DNA from: Candidatus Calescibacterium sp.
Lineage (GTDB): Bacteria; DRYD01
Length of the DNA stretch: 56,150 bases
Direction: 5' to 3'
NCBI GenBank assembly: GCA_025057615.1
Contig: JANXBF010000005.1
Location: 1-56,150, forward strand
In this document: positions 1-7,580 of the stretch, piece after piece
Layout of the letters: the number at the start of each line of letters is the position of its first letter
Numbering within the stretch: position 1 is the first letter of the stretch
Notes under the pieces: model-generated
Seen by the model: the letters and a program-made list of their open reading frames with translations, nothing else
Told to the model about the DNA's origin: nothing
Database searches by the model: none
Made by a program: the position numbers and the translations under genes

Positions 1-406
1 TGTACTCTGTGCCGTATATATCATTATCTATTGTTCCTGTTATTCCAACGACTTTTATATTAGATTCTGTGATGAATTTGTATGCAGCATTAAAACTACC
101 ATTTCCACCGATTATTATTAACCAATCTATACCGTTTTGGTTAAGTTTTTGGTAAGCAATCTTTCTGTATTGATAGTCGAAAAATCGTGGTTCACGCGAT
201 GACTGTAAGAAAGTCCCTCCTTTTTCTATTATTCCACTGACACTCCTGTCATCAAGTTCAACAAACTTATCATCAAGTATCCCCTTTAATCCCTGAATAA
301 ATCCAATAATCTGGATATTCTTATCTTTAGCTGTTCTGACAGCCGACCTTATGGCAGCGTTCATTCCTGGGCTGTCCCCACCACTTGTTAATATACCCAC
401 TTTCAT
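1..406 (-). CDS. pfkA: 6-phosphofructokinase, N-terminal part (cut by window edge)
   Basis: The N-terminal ~135 residues of a phosphofructokinase, the enzyme that phosphorylates fructose 6-phosphate in glycolysis; the rest lies beyond base 1. Seen: LTSGGDSPGMNAAIR at the N-terminus (ATP-binding glycine loop), a conserved Arg in QSSREPRFFD, GGNGS at about residue 105 and GTIDNDI with the catalytic Asp just before the edge. The Gly following the GGN position fits ATP- rather than PPi-dependent enzymes, but the usual GGDGS Asp is replaced by Asn. Two in-frame ATGs occur, at 412 and 406; the GGGGG run at 414-418 sits 7 bases before the second, so 406 is preferred. Divergent from the sigma-factor locus that starts at 529. 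Confidence 0.93.
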   Translation of the reverse strand, partial: MKVGILTSGGDSPGMNAAIRSAVRTAKDKNIQIIGFIQGLKGILDDKFVELDDRSVSGIIEKGGTFLQSSREPRFFDYQYRKIAYQKLNQNGIDWLIIIGGNGSFNAAYKFITESNIKVVGITGTIDNDIYGTEY

Positions 407-490
407 AATCATTCCCCCAAAATATTATTCCGGTCATTCTTCTTAAAAAAATTTTTCTAAAAATGCAATAAAAAACCTCTCATTTCCGTC

Positions 491-496
491 TATAAT
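491..496 (+). promoter_or_regulatory. Candidate -10 box of the sigma-factor operon
   Basis: A perfect TATAAT lies 33 bases before the anti-sigma ATG at 529, with a good ribosome site (GGGAG, 517-521) between. No convincing TTGACA-like -35 is seen 16-18 bases upstream, where the sequence is A-rich. This may be a housekeeping promoter of the -10-dominated kind, or part of an autoregulated promoter. Confidence 0.35.
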
Positions 497-528
497 ATCA
501 GGAAAAATGAAAAGTTGGGAGAAAATTA

Positions 529-969
529 ATGAAAGATATAAAAAGTAAACGCCTAACAAACAAATGTCTAAATGAAAGAGAAATAGCACTATTAAAATTT
601 AATGAACTAGATACCGAACAGAAAAACATCTTGTCTCTGCATATAAAAAACTGTAATAAATGCAAAAATAAATTTGAAAACTACAGCAAAATAATAAGCA
701 AATTGGAAAATAATAAACAAATAATAGAAAAATACACAAATAAAATTTCTAATCAAACTTCAAAAAATTTCATAAACACAAAAATTTTTAAAATGGTTTT
801 TGCAATTAGCATAACAATAATTTTAGTTAACATCAACTTTGTTATCTACCATCTTTTATCATCAAATGAAAATGATAAAAACGGTGACACATTGTATCTT
901 TTGGAAAAAGAATTATTATATTTTGAAAATATAGAGCAAGCTCTAATAGGAGGTGATGAATATGAATAA
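529..969 (+). CDS. Zinc-finger (ZAS-type) transmembrane anti-sigma factor
   Basis: A 146-residue protein with the H-x3-C-x2-C signature of zinc-binding anti-sigma domains (His38, Cys42, Cys45, with Cys13 as possible fourth ligand), one membrane helix at about 85-109 and a short outer segment. Such proteins hold an ECF sigma factor inactive at the membrane until a signal arrives. The gene is first in a three-gene run ending in an ECF sigma factor (1675-2148), which supports the call; the second gene overlaps its last 8 bases. GGGAG at 517-521 fits the ATG at 529. Sequence similarity outside the zinc motif is too low to name a subgroup. Confidence 0.72.
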   Translation: MKDIKSKRLTNKCLNEREIALLKFNELDTEQKNILSLHIKNCNKCKNKFENYSKIISKLENNKQIIEKYTNKISNQTSKNFINTKIFKMVFAISITIILVNINFVIYHLLSSNENDKNGDTLYLLEKELLYFENIEQALIGGDEYE

Positions 970-1606
970 TAAAACAAATCCAAGGATAAACCTTATAATA
1001 CTTTCCTCAATATTAATACTAATACTATCGTTTATGATATATATTAACAACTCTAATACTCAAGCTTTAGCAACTGAAACTAACAAGCAATACTCAAAGG
1101 AAATTAAAGAAAAAAATGTTGATCATGCCACAAATTTAAAAAATATAAAAAATATAGAAAAGGATCAAGAATTTTGGAATTATCTTAAAACAAATCATAC
1201 TGAAACATACAATCTGCTTAATTCCATAAAAGACAAACAACCCAAAATGTACAAAAAACTACTTAGAATAACAGGAAGAATGTACATGAAAATTAAAGAA
1301 ACAGGAAACCAAGAACTGAAAAACATTTTCGCAGATCAAATAAATAACCAAACCAAACTTACCCAATTAATGATAAACCACAAGGAAGGCAAAGTCAAAG
1401 AAAGCGAATTTGATACCCAAGCAAAACAAATCTTAACAAAAATACATGATAACAATATTAGAATAATGGAAATAAAAATAGAAGACCTTAAAAATAGGAA
1501 AGAACAAAAAGTAGAAGAAATGCTAAAAAAAATAAAAGAAGAAATAAAAGAATTTGAACAAAAATTCGAAAAAAGAGAATCAACAAATAAAAATAAAACA
1601 AAATAA
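962..1606 (+). CDS. Membrane-anchored periplasmic helical protein, possible signal sensor of the sigma locus
   Basis: About 214 residues: an N-terminal membrane anchor or signal (residues ~10-28), then an almost wholly helical, highly charged domain ending in a Lys/Glu-rich coiled coil. No enzymatic motif is seen. The layout (anchor plus four-helix-like periplasmic region between an anti-sigma and an ECF sigma gene) resembles the periplasmic metal-sensor proteins of the CnrX/Spy-CpxP type, but no metal ligands can be assigned. Start: GTG at 953 also opens the frame, but GGAGG at 949-953 sits 8 bases before the ATG at 962, which is preferred. Overlaps the anti-sigma gene by 8 bases, so probably translationally coupled. 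Confidence 0.6.
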   Translation: MNNKTNPRINLIILSSILILILSFMIYINNSNTQALATETNKQYSKEIKEKNVDHATNLKNIKNIEKDQEFWNYLKTNHTETYNLLNSIKDKQPKMYKKLLRITGRMYMKIKETGNQELKNIFADQINNQTKLTQLMINHKEGKVKESEFDTQAKQILTKIHDNNIRIMEIKIEDLKNRKEQKVEEMLKKIKEEIKEFEQKFEKRESTNKNKTK

Positions 1607-1640
1607 TCAGGATAAAAAACAAAAGTCTCAAAAATTAAGA

Positions 1641-1664
1641 GAGGGGGAATAAATTTCCCCCCTC
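1641..1664 (+). promoter_or_regulatory. GC-rich hairpin just upstream of the sigma-factor start
   Basis: GAGGGGGAA and TTTCCCCCCTC form a strong stem with a very short A/T loop, ending 10 bases before the sigma ATG (1675). No T-tract follows, so it does not look like an intrinsic terminator. No Shine-Dalgarno sequence lies between the hairpin and the ATG; the only purine-rich candidate is the 5' arm itself, 27 bases away. It may control translation or protect a processed mRNA end. Confidence 0.55.
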
Positions 1665-1674
1665 GAATAAGATA

Positions 1675-2148
1675 ATGATAAAAATTAATATAGAAGGCTT
1701 ATACAAAGAAAACTATAAAAAATTGAAAAACTTCTTTATAAAAAGATCTCTAAAAAACGAAGCTGAAGATTTGGTTCAGCAAACCTTTTTAAAAATTTCA
1801 GAAAATGTTCATAACTTAAAAAATATTCACAAAGCTCCGTCATATATTTTTAAAATAGCACAAAATTTGGTTGTTGACACATTAAGAAACAAAAATAAAA
1901 GCTACCTACCAAATAAAGACTTAGAAAAAACCAAAAATTATGAGAAAGATGTAGAACAAAAAATTCAAGATGAAATAGAATTTGAAAAACTCATATCGCA
2001 ATTAAATAAAGATGAAAAAATAATCATAAGAATGAAAATAGTTGATAACTTAACCTTTAAAGAAATATCAGAAATTTTAAATATTAACATAAATACTGTA
2101 ATATCAAAATTCAATAGAGCAGTAAAAAAATTAGCAAAGAAATTATAA
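1675..2148 (+). CDS. ECF-family RNA polymerase sigma factor
   Basis: A 157-residue sigma-70 family protein of ECF length. Region 2 covers about residues 10-75 (AEDLVQQTFLKI, then the SYIFKIAQNLVVDTLR helix that contacts the -10 element) and region 4 about 105-157 (LTFKEISEILNININTVISK, the helix-turn-helix for the -35 element). It presumably directs transcription of a stress or surface regulon and is held by the anti-sigma factor at 529-969. No start codon exists between the upstream in-frame stop at 1636 and the ATG at 1675. Third in the operon, behind anti-sigma and periplasmic protein, an inverted order compared with the common sigma-first arrangement. Confidence 0.88.
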   Translation: MIKINIEGLYKENYKKLKNFFIKRSLKNEAEDLVQQTFLKISENVHNLKNIHKAPSYIFKIAQNLVVDTLRNKNKSYLPNKDLEKTKNYEKDVEQKIQDEIEFEKLISQLNKDEKIIIRMKIVDNLTFKEISEILNININTVISKFNRAVKKLAKKL

Positions 2149-2177
2149 GAAAATTGAATTTATCAATATTTTCTTAT
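2145..2177. terminator. Convergent hairpin between sigma factor and pilin operon
   Basis: ATAAGAAAATTGA (2145-2157) pairs with TCAATATTTTCTTAT (2163-2177) across a 5-base loop, with a 2-base bulge. It overlaps the stop codons of both convergent genes. The stem is AT-rich, so a weak bidirectional terminator or mRNA 3'-end protector is the likely role. Confidence 0.45.
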
Positions 2178-3071
2178 GACCTTATAGACGCTTAGTGCTG
2201 ACGAACCTACTATTTTTATCCTTAAGAAATAATTTCCTCCCGAACTTCCCACTTCGACAATGAGATTAATAATATAGTAAGGTCTTAAATACAAAACATT
2301 TTTATGATTATTGATCAAAGTATGATATTTTTTTGATACTTTAAGCTTATATTCAATAGAGTATGGAACATAGACTTCCCAATAATTAACAAAATTGTTA
2401 ACGCTGAAATTAGTAGGACTCAAAATCACATTAGAAACAAGTTTCCCATTTTCATATTCCTTGAAACCTTTAATAAACCCTCTAAGTGAATCCGCTACAA
2501 AAAAATCCATATATTCTTTTACTTTACTTTTTATCTCTGATTCAGTGATAGTGAAATTGTCTAAAAATTCCCTCCTTCTATTAATAAAAGGAGATAAATT
2601 TACATAAAATTGTGCTAAAGTATTTGAGTTTTCATCAGATAAAGATACCAAACATTGATTATTAGAATCAAGGTTACCTATATCTACAATTCTTACTGTT
2701 CTTAAGAATCTTGAGATACTTGAAACTTGGTTTTTATCAATGATTTGATACCCATCAAATATTTCCTCATTATCCAACAAACTGTCAAAAACATAATTTG
2801 CATTTAAATTAGATTCAATAAATATGAAATTAATTTTGTCCAAAAAAGTTGGAGGGTCAGAAATTTGATAGACATGTTTGTTCACCATCTCAACAAGTTT
2901 CATGTTATATATTTCGTACATTGGTATAAGCGAGGATTTGAGATTGGTAATTTGCATCTGCTGACTAGAATTTCTAACATAAAGGTAACCTATCCCAAAT
3001 ATAGCAATTGCAAAAATAATAAGAAACAGGCTTAACAGAAGTATTGTACCTTTTCTATAAAAAATTTTCAT
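2163..3071 (-). CDS. Minor-pilin-like membrane-anchored protein (PilX/GspK-type position)
   Basis: A 302-residue protein with a short basic leader and a single hydrophobic helix at about 9-33 (KGTILLLSLFLIIFAIAIF), then a long exported domain rich in Ser/Asn/Tyr. It lacks the Glu5 of classical type IV pilins but resembles the larger PilX/GspK-type minor pilins, which often diverge there. Last of three genes; the two upstream encode clear prepilin-like proteins, with only 3 bases separating this start from the preceding stop. The operon probably supplies minor subunits that prime pilus or pseudopilus assembly. The function is inferred from context; the exported domain has no recognised family. 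Confidence 0.55.
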   Translation of the reverse strand: MKIFYRKGTILLLSLFLIIFAIAIFGIGYLYVRNSSQQMQITNLKSSLIPMYEIYNMKLVEMVNKHVYQISDPPTFLDKINFIFIESNLNANYVFDSLLDNEEIFDGYQIIDKNQVSSISRFLRTVRIVDIGNLDSNNQCLVSLSDENSNTLAQFYVNLSPFINRRREFLDNFTITESEIKSKVKEYMDFFVADSLRGFIKGFKEYENGKLVSNVILSPTNFSVNNFVNYWEVYVPYSIEYKLKVSKKYHTLINNHKNVLYLRPYYIINLIVEVGSSGGNYFLRIKIVGSSALSVYKVIRKY

Positions 3072-3074
3072 ATT

Positions 3075-3605
3075 TCAAAAACTCCTTGAGTAGATAAATA
3101 TTCTATCCCCAGGAATTATGTTTTCAAGAGGGTTGGTAATAGTCTTTTTTGGTTTTGAAATATAAGCAATATTTTTTGGTTTTGAAATATAAGCAATAAA
3201 TGGAATATAGAAAACATATTTTATTTGTTTTTTCCTATAGTTTGTTGATATTTCACATTTTTCCAGTCTTATTCTATAAATCGATTTTGAGCCATCATTA
3301 TTTTTAACCTCAACAGTACTCATTGAATAATTGCTATATTTGATTATGGTATTACCTATATTAAATTGCCAATTTATTTGGTTCTCTTTTAAGTACTCCA
3401 ACAAATTATCAAATTCCATTGTTATGAGTGTTTTATAGTACATCTGTGCTGCAAGGTTTTTCATGTTATTTTTTAGAATCTGGCTCTCAAGGTATCTACT
3501 AACAAATATTTTGAAAGAATATATCGAAACTATTATTATAGCAACTATTCCCAGAGAAATAAGAACTTCAACCAAAGTAAAGGCTTTTAAGTTCCTCATT
3601 TTCAA
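3075..3605 (-). CDS. Type IV prepilin-like minor pilin
   Basis: A 176-residue protein with a type III prepilin signal: short basic leader MKMRNLKA, then FTLVEVLISLG with the Glu at mature position 5, and a hydrophobic helix to about residue 30. Prepilin peptidase would cut before the Phe. The C-terminal part carries a perfect in-frame duplication of nine residues (IAYISKPKN/K), produced by a tandem 27-base repeat at 3145-3198. Sits 27 bases after the upstream prepilin gene and 3 bases before the next. Probably a minor pilin (PilV/GspI-like) of the type IV pilus whose retraction motor PilT is encoded at 8763. Confidence 0.8.
   Translation of the reverse strand: MKMRNLKAFTLVEVLISLGIVAIIIVSIYSFKIFVSRYLESQILKNNMKNLAAQMYYKTLITMEFDNLLEYLKENQINWQFNIGNTIIKYSNYSMSTVEVKNNDGSKSIYRIRLEKCEISTNYRKKQIKYVFYIPFIAYISKPKNIAYISKPKKTITNPLENIIPGDRIFIYSRSF
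3145..3198. repeat. Perfect tandem 27-bp duplication inside a pilin gene
   Basis: Two identical 27-base units lie head to tail at 3145-3171 and 3172-3198. The unit length is a multiple of three, so the reading frame is kept and nine residues are doubled. The absence of any mismatch suggests a recent event. Confidence 0.95.
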
Positions 3606-3632
3606 CTCCTTTTATAATTTTATACAAAAGCA

Positions 3633-4172
3633 TCAAAAATTCCTCAGAAGGATAAAAAACGTACCAAAGGATACTTTCTTGGGCTTGCTAATTTTCATAG
3701 GAACTATAGTTGAATACAGCTCAGCATAAATTGTCAAAAGAACGTAATTGTTGTGCTTTTTGTATTCCGGATATACATTAGGTGACATCCTATGGATATA
3801 TTTTTTGTTGTTTACGAAAGTTTCATTTATCCAATGGCTCCCATTGTCATGTAAATCATAGAAACCTATAGCAGATATTGTTGTTTGCTGAGTTCCACTG
3901 ATTACCAATTTCTTAATTACAATATTTCCGTTTCCTTGAAATTGTATTTTCGTATCATTTAAATTTGGTGATTCGTATAAAATTTTATTTATTCTTTGAG
4001 AAATCAAATCCGCTTCTCTTGTAATATTTGATATTCTTTCAATACCTGTTTTCAAGTGATTATAAAAAATAATGAACTGAACAACAGCAATAAGTATAAA
4101 CGATAATATAGCAATAACAACTAAAATCTCAGCTATACTAAAAGCCTTTTTTGAAAAAGAACTTCTGTTCAT
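3633..4172 (-). CDS. Type IV prepilin-like minor pilin (first of the cluster)
   Basis: A 179-residue protein with leader MNRSSFSKKA followed by FSIAEILVVIAILSFILIA, the prepilin cleavage and N-methylation region with Glu at mature position 5; cleavage would fall after Ala rather than the usual Gly. The rest is a soluble pilin-type domain without a recognised subgroup. First gene of the minus-strand minor-pilin cluster, divergent from the PrmA-like gene. The AGAAGG at 4173-4178 abuts the ATG directly, so either initiation is weak or the ribosome site is non-standard; no alternative start preserves the leader. Confidence 0.78.
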   Translation of the reverse strand: MNRSSFSKKAFSIAEILVVIAILSFILIAVVQFIIFYNHLKTGIERISNITREADLISQRINKILYESPNLNDTKIQFQGNGNIVIKKLVISGTQQTTISAIGFYDLHDNGSHWINETFVNNKKYIHRMSPNVYPEYKKHNNYVLLTIYAELYSTIVPMKISKPKKVSFGTFFILLRNF

Positions 4173-4287
4173 CCTTCTAAAATATTTACCGCTTATTTTT
4201 TACTATCCTCTTTATTTAACTACTGTATATCGATCAGAGTTTATTTATTAGGTAAAGGAAAAGAATTACAGTTGAAGAAATAGGAAT

Positions 4288-5181
4288 ATGATGCATAGGG
4301 TTATAAACATTTGTTTCACCAACTTAGAGATTTCAAAAAAGCTTATAACCTTCTTGTCACTAATTAATACGAAACTAATCGCTTTCAAAACATTTACTCC
4401 ACCAACTTTAACAGTGATCACAGACGAAAAGTACAGTATTTTTCTAAATAAAATGTATTCATATTTTTTTGAAAATTTAAAACATTTAGATCTATCAATT
4501 TACAATACTTATATAACTCAAGAAGAGTATGAACAAATGGTAATAGACTATACAGAGGATATAGAAACAAAAGATTTTATAATAACTCCCAGAGAAGGTA
4601 ACTATGATAAGATACCGATATATATAAGGTCTGTAAATTTTGCTGAGGGAACAGGAGCACACCCAACAACCAGAATGATATTGGATAATCTCAGAACATC
4701 TGTTGAAAAGCTAACCAACAAAGCACTCGTAATAGACTATGGCTCTGGAAGTGGTATCCTATCCATAGCAGTAAAAAAAATATTACTCAACTCCAAAGTT
4801 ATATCAATAGAAATAAACTTTAAAAGCCTTTTAGAAGCCATACAAAACTACAAACTCAATCAAACAGTAATATATCCCTGTTTATCAAACAACATACAAA
4901 TCATAAACTTCACAAAAATAATCCAAAAATTTAACACATGTATCCTCATTATAAATGTTCCATTAAATGTATTGGAAACGTCCATAAAATACCTAAAGAA
5001 AAATAATTTTTATTTTGATATTATTATATTATCAGGGATAAAAAAACCCAAAAATGAAGAACTAGACTCATTTATTCAAAAAATTGATAAAGAAAATTTT
5101 GATAATTACCTGATAAACTATAAAACTGAAATATATACCCTCAAAGACTGGGTAATGATAATTGGAGAAAAAATAAAATGA
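4288..5181 (+). CDS. prmA: PrmA-like ribosomal protein L11 methyltransferase
   Basis: A 297-residue SAM-dependent methyltransferase. The family hallmark GTGAHPTT appears at about 121-128 (usually GTGTHPTT), followed by the SAM-binding loop VIDYGSGSG at 148-156, an acidic ribose-binding strand (ISIEI) and IINVPLNVL, the equivalent of the NPPL-type motif IV. The N-terminal ~100 residues match the size of the L11-recognition domain but are divergent. PrmA trimethylates ribosomal protein L11. Two adjacent ATGs (4288, 4291) exist; the AGGA at 4282-4285 is a little better placed for the second. Overlaps the next gene by 4 bases. The modified motif leaves some doubt about the substrate. Confidence 0.75.
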   Translation: MMHRVINICFTNLEISKKLITFLSLINTKLIAFKTFTPPTLTVITDEKYSIFLNKMYSYFFENLKHLDLSIYNTYITQEEYEQMVIDYTEDIETKDFIITPREGNYDKIPIYIRSVNFAEGTGAHPTTRMILDNLRTSVEKLTNKALVIDYGSGSGILSIAVKKILLNSKVISIEINFKSLLEAIQNYKLNQTVIYPCLSNNIQIINFTKIIQKFNTCILIINVPLNVLETSIKYLKKNNFYFDIIILSGIKKPKNEELDSFIQKIDKENFDNYLINYKTEIYTLKDWVMIIGEKIK

Positions 5182-5996
5182 AAAGAAAATTAATATTATG
5201 TTTCTTAGCCGGGGGGAAAATAGATAATCAACCCAAATGCTTTATAAAAACCCCAAATAACAAAACGATCCTTGAAGAAGAATTTGAAATTTTCAACAGG
5301 ATAACTTATGACGAATACAACATAGAATTAGAAAACATAATTATTCTATATCCCAAAAATTATGAAAAATTAGAATTTACAAAACTCTTTGAAAAAAATG
5401 GAATAAGTATAGATTTCTTAGAAGGAGGAGAAACATTACAAGAGACAATTAACAATGTAATACTTTTTATACAAAACAAAGAGGTAGAAGATAACACATT
5501 TATCTGTTTTATTTCCACAGATACACCCCTGATAAATCATGAAGCTATCGATGACATAATAAAGAGATTTTCATTGTTAGATGGAGACGTTTTCTATCCC
5601 TTTGTAAGTAAGGAAGTATACAGAGTTAAATTTGGAGATAAAATGGCAAAAAATAGAACCTTCATAAAGCTAAGTAAAGATAGCTTTTGTGGAACAGGAA
5701 TAGTGATAATAAAAAAAGGGATACTATTAAATATATGGGAAAAAATCAAAAAAATTCTGGAAAATAGGAAAAATCCTTACCAAATAGCTAAACTTTTGAA
5801 TTTAGACCCAATAACGATATTAAAAATTATGACAGGAAGATACACAGTATTAGAATTAGAAGACAAAATAAATTCAATGTTTAAAATCAAAACTCAGGGA
5901 ATGCTAACCAATTTTGCAAACCTGGCTTTCAACATAGATAACCAACAAGACATAAAGGATTACCAGGAGATCCTAAAAGAAAAATCAAAACTATAA
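5178..5996 (+). CDS. MobA-like nucleotidyltransferase family protein
   Basis: A 272-residue protein with the start of a Rossmann-like nucleotidyltransferase: ILCFLAGG near the N-terminus (usually LAGGxGxR; here the Arg is not obvious), a central FISTDTPLI acting as the metal-binding Asp loop, and the late NIDNQQDIKDY that matches the NIDTPEDL ending typical of MobA-like and sugar-nucleotide transferases. It would transfer a nucleotidyl group to a phosphorylated substrate, either molybdopterin or a sugar or polyol phosphate; nothing nearby tells which. Overlaps the prmA stop by 4 bases. The lack of a clear GxR after LAGG is unusual for the family. Confidence 0.6.
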   Translation: MKRKLILCFLAGGKIDNQPKCFIKTPNNKTILEEEFEIFNRITYDEYNIELENIIILYPKNYEKLEFTKLFEKNGISIDFLEGGETLQETINNVILFIQNKEVEDNTFICFISTDTPLINHEAIDDIIKRFSLLDGDVFYPFVSKEVYRVKFGDKMAKNRTFIKLSKDSFCGTGIVIIKKGILLNIWEKIKKILENRKNPYQIAKLLNLDPITILKIMTGRYTVLELEDKINSMFKIKTQGMLTNFANLAFNIDNQQDIKDYQEILKEKSKL

Positions 5997-6066
5997 AGAA
6001 TACTTATCAAATAGATTAATCTCTTTTTTTGGAGGACAATAAACGAATCAATAAGAATATATTATT

Positions 6067-6726
6067 ATGAGTGAGTGGACCCTGTTTTTTCTGATTTTAA
6101 TCCTTTTTCTCGTACGTCTAGGGATTACTAATGATGTCTTTTCCTTTCCCAAGTTTTGGCTACCAGCCTTCTTAAGAAAAGTAACAAAAAAGGGAGTTTT
6201 AGAGTGGATAGACAGTGCATTGACAGCTGGAATTTTTGCTCTGGTATTTATTACCTTAATTGGAAGACTATATATTATTCCCTCATCTTCCATGGAACCC
6301 ACGCTAAAACCTGGAGATATTGTATTGGGAATAAATAAAATTTGGTTCAATAAAAAAGATAAACTGAACATAAAAAGAGGTGATATCATAATTTTTAAAC
6401 CACCCGTAGACAATAAGTTGTATATCAAAAGATTAATAGGATTGCCAAATGAGAAGCTGATGATCATATCAGGAAAGCTATACATCAATGACAAATATAT
6501 AAGAGAGGATTATGTTTATAATAAAGACTATTATGATTACGGGCCTGTAAAAGTTCCACAGGAAAACTACTTTTTCTTAGGAGACAACAGACCCAATAGC
6601 TACGACAGCCACCTATGGCCAGAACCATTCGTCAATAAAAAAGAAATCAAAGCCAAAGCACTTATTATAATATTCCCACCAAACAGAATAAGAATTCTTT
6701 CAAATCCTTTTGAAAAAAGGCAATGA
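6067..6726 (+). CDS. lepB: Signal peptidase I
   Basis: A 219-residue membrane protease that removes signal peptides from exported proteins. Two N-terminal hydrophobic segments (about 5-20 and 52-71) precede the catalytic boxes: SSSMEPTLKPGD with nucleophile Ser75, YIKRLIGLP with general base Lys121, and GDNRPNSYDS at 172-181, all as in family S26. The ATG at 6067 is the only plausible start. An unused-looking GGAGG lies 31 bases upstream, and the immediate leader is pure A/T, so initiation may be inefficient. The next gene starts 4 bases before its stop. It serves the many exported proteins of this window, but not prepilins, which need a different peptidase. Confidence 0.93.
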   Translation: MSEWTLFFLILILFLVRLGITNDVFSFPKFWLPAFLRKVTKKGVLEWIDSALTAGIFALVFITLIGRLYIIPSSSMEPTLKPGDIVLGINKIWFNKKDKLNIKRGDIIIFKPPVDNKLYIKRLIGLPNEKLMIISGKLYINDKYIREDYVYNKDYYDYGPVKVPQENYFFLGDNRPNSYDSHLWPEPFVNKKEIKAKALIIIFPPNRIRILSNPFEKRQ

Positions 6727-7580
6727 TAATGAGAAACAAAACAGAAACAACGCTACTAAAAGGAAACTTTTACAAAGAACTATTAGAAGAATATAAACAA
6801 AAAATAATATCATATCTGGGAGATCCAAGTGTATACAGAATTGCTATATTCTATTTCAAAACCAAAAATAACAATTATTTTTCAATTAATCAACAAAAAA
6901 TATTTGAAAGTATAGGATTAAAGGTTAAATCTATATTTACTGAGGATCAAAAAGAATTCACAGATTTAGTAAGACAATATTCATCTGATGAAAAGACAGT
7001 TGGAATAAATGTGGAGTTACCTTTACCTAAAAATTTTGACATTTCATGTTTATATGAAATTCCAGTTGACAAAGATCTTGATTGCTTGAATCCAGTTAAT
7101 TACTTTAATTTCGTTGCCAGCAATGATATACAAAACATCATTACACCTTCAGTTGCTAATGCAGTTATACTAATGATGAGACATTATAATATAGAATTTG
7201 AAAAGAAAGATATCGTAGTTTTAGGTAGAAGCTTGTACACAGGTCTAGCAATAGCTCATATTCTAATAAAGTTCAATTCAACAGTTCAAATCCTAAATGA
7301 ATATTCCAAGGATTTAAAGCACAAGTGTAAAAGCGCTGATATAATAATCTCAGCTACAGGTAAAGTTAATTTAATAAACCGAGAATTTGTTAACGAAAAC
7401 TCCGTAGTAATAGACATTGGCTTTGAAGTTGTTGATGGAAAAATAAAAGGAGATGTAGATATAGATAGTGTAAAAGGGATAGCAAAAGCCGTATCGATCG
7501 TACCAGGAGGAATAGGATTACTCTGCAACTTATCAACAGTTATAAATCTTTACAAACTGATAAAAAGATATAGGATATGA
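6723..7580 (+). CDS. folD: FolD-like methylenetetrahydrofolate dehydrogenase/cyclohydrolase, divergent
   Basis: A 285-residue protein alignable along its length with FolD, which interconverts methylene-, methenyl- and formyl-tetrahydrofolate. Seen: VELPLPKN (usually VQLPLP), IPVDKDLDCLNPVN (KDVDGF/L), ITPSVANAV (TPxG), VVLGRSLYTG in the NADP loop, ADIIISATG, VIDIGFEV, GDVD and VPGGIGLLCNLSTVINL. The catalytic Tyr-x3-Lys near residue 50 is not intact: the region reads YFSINQQK, so the active-site Lys is shifted or lost, and the Gln of VQLPLP is Glu. It may be a dehydrogenase only, or a specialised paralogue. Overlaps lepB by 4 bases and the next gene by 4. Confidence 0.8.
   Translation: MIMRNKTETTLLKGNFYKELLEEYKQKIISYLGDPSVYRIAIFYFKTKNNNYFSINQQKIFESIGLKVKSIFTEDQKEFTDLVRQYSSDEKTVGINVELPLPKNFDISCLYEIPVDKDLDCLNPVNYFNFVASNDIQNIITPSVANAVILMMRHYNIEFEKKDIVVLGRSLYTGLAIAHILIKFNSTVQILNEYSKDLKHKCKSADIIISATGKVNLINREFVNENSVVIDIGFEVVDGKIKGDVDIDSVKGIAKAVSIVPGGIGLLCNLSTVINLYKLIKRYRI

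Noticed and set aside
1636-1674. Upstream alternative start for the ECF sigma factor within the hairpin
   Set aside because: The in-frame codons from the stop at 1636 to 1674 include no ATG, GTG or TTG.
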